Shown: positions 1 to 4,442 of the stretch, in pieces
Layout of the letters: the number at the start of each line of letters is the position of its first letter
Numbering within the stretch: position 1 is the stretch's first letter
Assembly (NCBI GenBank): GCA_905479855.1
Contig: CAJQOF010000155.1
Span: 1-5,208, forward strand
Direction of reading: 5' to 3'
DNA from: an uncultured Cytophagales bacterium
GTDB taxonomy: Bacteria > Bacteroidota > Bacteroidia > Cytophagales > Amoebophilaceae
DNA length: 5,208 bases
Program-made: the position numbers and the translations under genes
The notes under the pieces: generated by a model
The model's input: only the letters and a program-made list of their open reading frames with translations
Told to the model about the DNA's origin: nothing
Database searches by the model: none

Positions 1-47
1 TTGACTGTATGTGGTCGTAAATAGCAAAGGAGCGCTATGGTAGCCTT
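1..47. other. Left-edge intergenic sequence downstream of the Rpn-like gene
   Basis: This short stretch follows the stop of the minus-strand nuclease gene and runs to the window edge. It contains a 5-bp inverted repeat (ATAGC at 21-25 and GCTAT at 34-38, 8-nt loop) with no U-tract, so it is too weak to call a terminator. A Shine-Dalgarno-like AAGGAG (27-32) lies just before an ATG on the plus strand, but the frame it opens is antisense to the nuclease gene and has no coding character. Nothing else is visible here. Confidence 0.4.
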
Positions 48-980
48 CTACTTTTTGGTAACCTGTTTAGCAGCAGTAAGTATTTGCGTTACCTTTTCTA
101 CATTAAGCTTGAGCCATTTAGCAATATCTGTTATAGGCATACCATTTTCGTGCATGCTAAGAACGAGCTCACGGTCTCTTTCTGCTTTGCCATCATTCCT
201 ATTAGTTAGCCACGTACTCTTTTGGTGCCCTTCATTCTTTAGGAACGCGTCATATTCCCATCTTTCTTCGGCGTTGAGGCTGATTCTGCTGAACCTCTTT
301 TTGGCTTTCTCAAGCCCTTTGGCCTTGAAGGAAGGTTGGATGGTTGTCGTCTTTAAGAAATAAATCCACTCGTCCAGCCTGTCCTTCACATTTTTATCAA
401 ACTTTGGGAGGCTGATAATGTAGTATTCTGGGCAGATGTCATCAGGAGACGCATACCCCTTGGCTCCGTAGATATTTTCTTTCTCTGAAGCGCTGAGCAT
501 AACGGGCTTTTTATCGTGATAGCCCAGAAATTGCATCTTTCCATGGCGGATATAGTCCTCGCTTTCGCCTACATTGCAATACATAATACTGACACCGATG
601 ACCTTTTTAACCTCCATGTATCCATCTCCTGCATATAGATTCTCTACCAATACTTTAGAGCCTCCATAGATAATTCGGCTGAAGTAATCATGCTCGCTAG
701 ATGCCTGGAATTCTACCACGATGTGTTCATCTTCTTTTGTCTTCACCAACAGATCTACCCGATTGTATTTGTCCTGTTCGTGCGTTTTGTTGCTTTCGCT
801 TTCCAGTACGTCCACAACGGTCACATCTTTCTTGAACAATTCGCTCAAGAATCCTTCTAAAATCTTATAGTCTACCTTATCCTTGAGTAGGTACCTCAGC
901 GCCCAGTCAAGTCGTATAAGTTGCTCTGGTGGCCTAGTAGTTGGGTGGTGCGCTTGCGTGGTTTCTTTCTCTTTCTTCAT
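48..980 (-). CDS. Rpn-family PD-(D/E)XK nuclease / putative transposase (PDDEXK_2 type)
   Basis: This is a predicted cytoplasmic DNA nuclease of 310 residues, the usual size for Rpn/PDDEXK_2 proteins (once called transposase_31), which are implicated in recombination-promoting DNA cleavage. The N-terminal family signature is seen at about residues 23-50, with the segments LDWALRYLLKDK and ILEGFLSELF. The catalytic core follows: RVDLLV supplies Asp76, and VVEFQ supplies Glu90 and Gln92 (the ExQ variant of ExK). Then come DYFSRIIYGGSK and a strand-rich section typical of the family. The C-terminal 40 residues (ERDRELVLSMHENGMPITDI onward) resemble the small helix-turn-helix-like tail of these proteins. 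No catalytic residue is missing, so it may be active. The frame stays open to a TTG at 1091, but the ATG at 978-980 is preferred because the family homology starts soon after it, the extra 37 residues look non-coding, and a candidate promoter lies inside that extension. A purine-rich AAAAGAAG precedes this ATG. The family is confident; the biological role is not known. Confidence 0.9.
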   Translation of the reverse strand: MKKEKETTQAHHPTTRPPEQLIRLDWALRYLLKDKVDYKILEGFLSELFKKDVTVVDVLESESNKTHEQDKYNRVDLLVKTKEDEHIVVEFQASSEHDYFSRIIYGGSKVLVENLYAGDGYMEVKKVIGVSIMYCNVGESEDYIRHGKMQFLGYHDKKPVMLSASEKENIYGAKGYASPDDICPEYYIISLPKFDKNVKDRLDEWIYFLKTTTIQPSFKAKGLEKAKKRFSRISLNAEERWEYDAFLKNEGHQKSTWLTNRNDGKAERDRELVLSMHENGMPITDIAKWLKLNVEKVTQILTAAKQVTKK

Positions 981-1249
981 CTTCTTTTGTGTTTGATTGT
1001 TTGTGATCGTAAACCGTGTCAATCTGGTATCGTTCCCCCAAAAAAAGTTAGGCCACAAAGTTATTGCAGTTGGGCGAGTTTTCCTTAACAAGGGAAAAAT
1101 CTCTACGCACGGCTTTTGGGGACTTGAGCGAGTATTTCCTTTGCTTCTTCAAGGCTTCAATTCGGGACTTTGGCGATGGCTTCTGCAGTGATGGCTGCCT
1201 GATGATGGAGGTCCAAAATAAGCAGATGCCTTTCTTCTTCTCGCTCTTT
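981..1249 (-). other. Interval between nuclease and lipoprotein genes; possible decayed lipoprotein 3' extension
   Basis: No confident gene lies here. On the minus strand, immediately after the lipoprotein stop (TAA, 1252-1250), the same frame stays open for 30 codons to a TGA at 1159-1157. Its translation begins with a charged KEREEER stretch followed by a hydrophobic segment and a run ending AITAEAIAKVPN. A second minus-strand frame, offset by one base, is open from 1299 to 1048 (83 codons, Lys/Arg-rich, including IEALKKQRKYSLKSPKAV). Together they could be the broken tail of a once longer lipoprotein, or chance openness in an A-rich sequence. The interval also holds the A7 tract at 1040-1046 and a short direct repeat AAAGTTA (1044-1050, 1057-1063). 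No clear terminator is visible. Confidence 0.35.
1056..1063 (-). promoter_or_regulatory. Candidate Bacteroidota -7 element for the Rpn-like gene
   Basis: The minus strand reads TAACTTTG, an exact match to the Bacteroidota -7 consensus TAnnTTTG, about 75 nt upstream of the chosen ATG. The nearest TTG on the 5' side (1091-1089) is 25 nt away, longer than the usual 19-21, so the -33 element is poor. This is a consensus match only. Confidence 0.3.
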
Positions 1250-1915
1250 TTAGGGAAGGTTTTCTTTCCTGTTTTTCGGTTTTTTTTGCTTCCCTTCATT
1301 TTTCTGTGGAGGGATTTCAGCGGTCAGCTCCAATGTTTGCTCTTCTCTGTGTGGCTTATCTCCTTGGCATTCCACTGTTACCGTGAGTGTAAATTGCTCC
1401 TCTTGCGTAATCTCTTCAATTGCCACATAGGCTACTCTGAATTGAATCTGCTTTTTCGCTGCAAAAGAACGGTCCTCGCTGCCCATACGCGCTGGATCAG
1501 TCAGGCAGATATCTCCCAAGCTTTGTGGAGCACGAAGGTCGAGCGCGTAGTTGAATCTTCCTTTTACTGCTCCTTGGCCATCACTTTCACTGTGTTTCCC
1601 AATGGCCCCCATGGGTAGATACTGCTGGCTAGCAACAGTAACAAAAAAATCATTTAAGTCCATACCGCTGCTCCCAGGTTTAAGCTTGACAATCACATAA
1701 TTTTTGCCAGCCGGCCCCTCTTTTAAGAATAGGCTAAACGTATCGGGGTCGATGGCCTTTTCTTTCCTGTTTTTTTGCCCATTCTCGTCTAGTTCCTCCT
1801 CGCCCGGCCCCTCAGCAGGCCCACAAGCAACGGGCAGTAAAATGAGGAGGCAGAAGAGTAGGGTAGAAGCAAGTAGCGTTAGCTTGTTGATAGATGTGCT
1901 AATCATAAACACCAT
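1250..1915 (-). CDS. Putative lipoprotein of unknown function
   Basis: This is a 221-residue protein that I do not recognise. The N-terminus is a lipoprotein signal peptide: a short polar start with Lys11, a hydrophobic core at about 12-27, and LPVAC ending in Cys31, the likely lipidated residue. Proline at -3 makes the lipobox imperfect. After Cys31 comes an acidic patch (EEELDE, 39-44) that could be compared with the acidic surface-export signals of Bacteroidota lipoproteins, though the match is loose. Residues about 58-203 are rich in alternating hydrophobic/polar segments (NYVIVKLKPG, FTLTVTVECQG, QTLELTAEIPP), suggesting a beta-sandwich or Ig-like fold. The tail (204-221) is Lys/Asn-rich and low in complexity. 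KNRKE occurs at both 48-52 and 214-218. The start could also be Met4. The protein would be envelope-anchored. An A8 tract close to the 3' end and open frames beyond the stop suggest the gene may once have been longer. It is transcribed divergently from frr. Coding status is likely from the signal peptide and composition; function is unknown. Confidence 0.65.
   Translation of the reverse strand: MVFMISTSINKLTLLASTLLFCLLILLPVACGPAEGPGEEELDENGQKNRKEKAIDPDTFSLFLKEGPAGKNYVIVKLKPGSSGMDLNDFFVTVASQQYLPMGAIGKHSESDGQGAVKGRFNYALDLRAPQSLGDICLTDPARMGSEDRSFAAKKQIQFRVAYVAIEEITQEEQFTLTVTVECQGDKPHREEQTLELTAEIPPQKNEGKQKKPKNRKENLP
1260..1276. repeat. 17-bp direct repeat, copy 1 (3' end of lipoprotein gene)
   Basis: TTTTCTTTCCTGTTTTT on the plus strand is identical to the copy at 1758-1774. 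The spacing of 498 bp is a multiple of three, and both copies are read in the same frame as KNRKE. Low complexity weakens its significance. Confidence 0.7.
1758..1774. repeat. 17-bp direct repeat, copy 2 (5' part of lipoprotein gene)
   Basis: This is the exact second copy of the 17-mer at 1260-1276. It encodes KNRKE (residues 48-52), just after the acidic patch that follows the lipidated cysteine. Here the T tract extends to seven instead of five. Confidence 0.7.
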
Positions 1916-1933
1916 TATTAGTGCGGTGGGCGG

Positions 1934-1941
1934 TAAATTTG
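1934..1941 (+). promoter_or_regulatory. Candidate -7 element for frr
   Basis: TAAATTTG matches the Bacteroidota -7 consensus TAnnTTTG exactly and lies 68 nt before the frr ATG. No TTTG/TTG sits at the expected 19-21 nt upstream, so the promoter call is tentative. It overlaps the left arm of the inverted repeat, which would place the hairpin in the frr leader. Confidence 0.35.
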
Positions 1942-1945
1942 CAGA

Positions 1946-1969
1946 GGCGCAAGCGAGGGCTTGCTTGCC
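1946..1969. other. GC-rich hairpin inside the inverted repeat
   Basis: GCAAGC (1949-1954) and GCTTGC (1959-1964) pair perfectly around a GAGG loop. GGC (1946-1948) can pair with GCC (1967-1969) past a 2-nt TT bulge, giving a 9-bp stem in all. No U-tract follows on either strand. In a transcript from the candidate frr promoter this would be a 5' leader stem-loop. Confidence 0.5.
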
Positions 1970-1982
1970 TTATTGATGAACT

Positions 1983-1990
1983 TAAATTTA
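1983..1990 (-). promoter_or_regulatory. Weak candidate -7 element for the lipoprotein gene
   Basis: The minus strand reads TAAATTTA in the right arm of the inverted repeat, one base off TAnnTTTG. It sits about 68 nt before the lipoprotein ATG, mirroring the spacing on the frr side. No -33 partner at the usual distance was found, so support is weak. Confidence 0.2.
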
Positions 1991-2009
1991 CCACCAAACT
2001 CTATAAAAA

Positions 2010-2570
2010 ATGGATGAAATACAAGATTGCCTAGCGAAAGCTGCGCTTATTATGGAAGAAGCTTATGCCCGTGTTGGGAGGGAGTTTGGAAAAATTCGTG
2101 CGGGCAGAGCGCTGCCCAATATGTTGGATAATATTTCGGTGGTCTACTACGACAAGGTAACGGCCCTTAGCCAAGTGGCTTCTGTGACCACGCCGGATGC
2201 TAGAACGCTTACCATTAAACCGTGGGAAAAACGGCTTATTCCTGAAATAGAAAAAGCGATCTTGAATAGTCGGCTGGCGCTAACACCGCAGAATGATGGA
2301 GAGACCATTAGGCTTAATATCCCCCCCCTTACAGAAGAACGGAGAAAGGAGTTGGTAAAGCAAGTAAGAGCTGAGGCAGAGAAGGGTAGAATTATGATGC
2401 GCAATGCGCGGAAGGAGGTGAAGGAAACGGTGAAGCAGCTGCAGAAAGCGGGCACTTCGGAGGATGTGGTAAAGAAAGCGGAGGAGCAAGCCCAAAAGCT
2501 GACGGATGACTACATCAAGAAAATTGATGGGCTATTGGCGCATAAGGAGGCTGAGGTGATGGAGGTGTAG
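2010..2570 (+). CDS. frr: Ribosome recycling factor
   Basis: RRF works with EF-G to split the post-termination ribosome so that subunits can be reused; it is a cytosolic, essential translation factor. The 186 residues match the family's usual length of about 185. Domain I (three-helix bundle) is formed by the N-terminal helix (about 1-30) and the two long C-terminal helices (about 107-186). Domain II lies between them. Conserved segments are present: KIRAGRALPNMLD (28-40), TPDARTLTIKPWEK (61-74), QNDGETIRLNIPPLTEERR (94-112), the Arg-rich RNARKEV (131-137) and a KEAEVMEV end resembling the KEAE-type terminus of other RRFs. No key residue appears lost. The ATG at 2010 is followed directly by conserved sequence; the upstream region is A-rich (CTATAAAAA) without a Shine-Dalgarno, which is common in Bacteroidota. 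A C8 tract (2321-2328) encodes the Ile-Pro-Pro-Leu part of the conserved motif. pyrH, a frequent upstream neighbour, is absent; a divergent lipoprotein gene is there instead. The gene is probably co-transcribed with the ATPase/nuclease gene 4 bp downstream. Confidence 0.98.
   Translation: MDEIQDCLAKAALIMEEAYARVGREFGKIRAGRALPNMLDNISVVYYDKVTALSQVASVTTPDARTLTIKPWEKRLIPEIEKAILNSRLALTPQNDGETIRLNIPPLTEERRKELVKQVRAEAEKGRIMMRNARKEVKETVKQLQKAGTSEDVVKKAEEQAQKLTDDYIKKIDGLLAHKEAEVMEV
2561..2565 (+). promoter_or_regulatory. Shine-Dalgarno for the AAA-ATPase-like gene, inside the frr 3' end
   Basis: GGAGG lies in the last codons of frr, 9 nt before the ATG at 2575. It supports that start over the alternative Met12 (2608), which has no such sequence, and suggests translation coupled to frr termination. 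Confidence 0.55.
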
Positions 2571-2574
2571 CTGG

Positions 2575-4398
2575 ATGCAAGCGAAAATAACTAAAACAGC
2601 AGAAAATATGTTTTCTAAGATTAGGGTAGGTACAGATAATTTCGCCAAGCTGCTGCTAAAGAGTACGGTATTTGTGGTCAAGAGCTTGTTCATCAAGGAG
2701 TTTTTAGAAGACGGTGGTGATGTGGTCTTGATAACGCGGCCACGGCGTTGGGGTAAAAGTCTTAATATGGATATGCTGGCCCGCTTTTTGGCCATTGAGG
2801 TGGATGCGCAGGGCGTGCCTTTGCCCGTAGAATTATGTGTTCATCGAAAGCTCTTTTGCGGTGGCGAAGTGGACTTGGGCTTTAATACGGGTGAAACAAA
2901 ACAACTGAAACCGCTCAAGATTTCTGCGCATAAAGAAATAGTAAAAAGGTATCAAGGTCAGTTCCCGGTGATTAGTCTTGGGCTGAAAGAGGTAAGGGGA
3001 GCGTCTTATGAGGAGATAGCACTAGGCATTAAGAAGGAGATTGAGCAGTTATTTGATAGGTACCTCTATCTTGAAGGGCAACCGTGGCTTACGCAACGAC
3101 AAGAACGGCAACTCGCTGATTATCTCAGTGGTGAAATTTCTACGTTAGCGCTTAAGGATAGCTTAAGATTCCTGGCCGAACTCTTGTACCAACACTTCGG
3201 AAAACCAGTTTATCTATTCATTGATGAGTACGATACGCCCATCCACAGCATCTATCTCCGAGTTGCCAAGCAGCATCCAGAGCAATTGGAAAGTGTGCTA
3301 GAGCTATTTAGAGGGCTCTTTGGGGCGGCGCTTAAGTCTAGTGACTATCTAGAAAAGGGGTTAGTTACAGGCATTCTGCGTATTGCTAAGGCGGGCCTTT
3401 TTTCTGGGTTGAACAACCTTAGTGAATGTACGCTGCTGGATAAGCATTATTGCTCCTCGTATGGTTTTACTGAAGAAGAATTAACAGCGCTAGTACAACA
3501 AATACCTATTCAAACCACTTTAGAGGAAATTAGACACTGGTACAACGGCTACACTTTTGGCAGACAGCGCACAAGGCTATATAACCCTTGGTCCATTATG
3601 AGTTGCCTGCGCAGTGAGGGGGCGTTGGATCATTACTGGATAGATGCGGGGAGCACTGAACTCATTGACAAAGCGCTGCTTTCTGATGGTGTGCAAGAGA
3701 ACTTGCAGGCGCTTGTAGCGGGAAAGAGTATTGAGTTGGCTATTGTGAAGAAGATCAGTTTTATGGATATTCAGAAACCTAAGGGGCTCTTCAGCCTCTT
3801 GCTGTTCAGTGGTTACCTTAACCCTGAGGAAGGTGATGCTGCACGAGGACGCTATAAGCTTGCCATTCCAAACTTCGAAGTACAGTATATCTATGAAGAA
3901 CGTGTGCTAGAGTGGGTGCTCAGAAAGCTTAGCATAGACACTGAAGACTACCAAGACTTAATTGCTTTGTTCTCGTCCGGCAATTTACCTGAGTTTCAAG
4001 AACAACTGCAAAAGTTATTGGCCGTTGCCGTCAGTTTCTTGCAAACAGGAGAGAAGAATGGGGAGGTATTTTGTAACGGGTTTATGTTCTGCCTCATCAG
4101 TGTTTTATCGGGAAGCCACAGCATAGAGAGCGAAGCTGAGAGTGGGGCAGGTAGGGCCGATGTGCTGCTAATTCCAAGAGTAGGTAAAGGAGCGGTGGCG
4201 TTTGTTATTGAATACAAAGTCATCAAAGATGCAGCGGGGCTTGAGGATATGGCCCAGAAAGGGTTGGCACAGATAGTGGAAAAAGGGTATGTGGCTAAAG
4301 TAAAAGCGCAGCCGCACGTGAAGTCTGTGCTACAAGTCTCCATGGCTTTTTGCGGTAAGGATGTGGTTTTGGCGTACAAAGAAGAGCAGGTCGTTTAA
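2575..4398 (+). CDS. AAA-ATPase-like / PD-(D/E)XK nuclease-domain protein (PDDEXK_9, DUF1703 type)
   Basis: This 607-residue two-domain cytoplasmic protein is full length for the family. The N-terminal AAA-ATPase-like domain has a Walker A variant RPRRWGKS (55-62, with Lys61 and Ser62) and a Walker B-like VYLFIDEYDTPI (212-223, with Asp217 and Glu218). Further family blocks are VTGILRIAKAGLFSGLNNL (264-282), HWYNGYTFG (321-329) with YNPWSI (336-341), and LFSLLLFSGYL (405-415). The C-terminal nuclease domain shows GRADVLLIP (526-534, Asp529) and FVIEYKV (543-549, Glu546 and Lys548), the D...ExK pattern, then helices and an AFCGKDVVLAY end. In family members a VDKS/T-type motif lies before Walker A; here it reads VVKS (34-37), so the Asp is Val35. 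Otherwise the protein looks intact. The family is numerous in Bacteroidota, including amoeba and arthropod symbionts. Its role is not established; ATP-driven DNA processing, mobility or defence are all possible. It starts 4 bp after frr, so it probably relies on frr transcription. Met12 is an alternative start near the usual family N-terminus. Confidence 0.93.
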   Translation: MQAKITKTAENMFSKIRVGTDNFAKLLLKSTVFVVKSLFIKEFLEDGGDVVLITRPRRWGKSLNMDMLARFLAIEVDAQGVPLPVELCVHRKLFCGGEVDLGFNTGETKQLKPLKISAHKEIVKRYQGQFPVISLGLKEVRGASYEEIALGIKKEIEQLFDRYLYLEGQPWLTQRQERQLADYLSGEISTLALKDSLRFLAELLYQHFGKPVYLFIDEYDTPIHSIYLRVAKQHPEQLESVLELFRGLFGAALKSSDYLEKGLVTGILRIAKAGLFSGLNNLSECTLLDKHYCSSYGFTEEELTALVQQIPIQTTLEEIRHWYNGYTFGRQRTRLYNPWSIMSCLRSEGALDHYWIDAGSTELIDKALLSDGVQENLQALVAGKSIELAIVKKISFMDIQKPKGLFSLLLFSGYLNPEEGDAARGRYKLAIPNFEVQYIYEERVLEWVLRKLSIDTEDYQDLIALFSSGNLPEFQEQLQKLLAVAVSFLQTGEKNGEVFCNGFMFCLISVLSGSHSIESEAESGAGRADVLLIPRVGKGAVAFVIEYKVIKDAAGLEDMAQKGLAQIVEKGYVAKVKAQPHVKSVLQVSMAFCGKDVVLAYKEEQVV

Positions 4399-4442
4399 CC
4401 GATCGTAGCATTTGTTCGCCTCTAGCCACCTTGCAGCGCACA
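4399..4442. other. Convergent gap between the ATPase/nuclease gene and lptD
   Basis: These 44 bp separate two genes that end tail to tail. I see no convincing stem-loop or T-run on either strand, so the transcripts may overlap at their 3' ends or terminate by other means. Confidence 0.5.

Larger units (their letters stand above)
1929..1995. repeat. Inverted repeat spanning the lipoprotein-frr divergent intergenic region
   Basis: GGTAAATTT (1932-1940) is the perfect reverse complement of AAATTTACC (1984-1992). With one mismatch the arms extend to 12 bp (1929-1940 and 1984-1995). The arms enclose a second, GC-rich hairpin (1946-1969). The element occupies most of the 94 bp between two divergent genes, so it may be an operator, a leader structure in either transcript, or a terminator-like barrier. 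It has no U-run, so intrinsic termination is unlikely. Confidence 0.55.

Noticed and set aside
21..38. Inverted repeat ATAGC/GCTAT as a terminator for the Rpn-like gene
   Set aside because: It has only 5 bp of AT-rich stem, an 8-nt loop and no adequate U-run.
37..363. Plus-strand open frame with a good AAGGAG and ATG
   Set aside because: It is antisense to a confident Rpn-like nuclease gene, and its Phe/Leu/Ser-rich translation is typical of the complement of a coding strand. The Shine-Dalgarno match is probably chance.
981..1091. N-terminal extension of the Rpn-like gene to a TTG at 1091
   Set aside because: The added 37 residues do not resemble the family, the start is TTG, and a candidate -7 element lies inside. 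The ATG at 980 fits the family length.
1064..1618. Plus-strand 184-codon open frame across the interval and the lipoprotein gene
   Set aside because: It starts at TTG with no ribosome binding site, has no recognisable domain, and has the Phe/Cys-rich look of an antisense frame. The minus strand carries a lipoprotein signal peptide in the overlapping part.
2147..2495. Minus-strand frames inside frr
   Set aside because: They are complementary frames of a highly conserved gene, with no independent support.
3996..4379. Minus-strand 127-codon frame opposite the nuclease domain
   Set aside because: It is antisense to the conserved D...ExK domain of the AAA-ATPase-like protein; its Thr/Ser/Pro-rich composition is an artefact.
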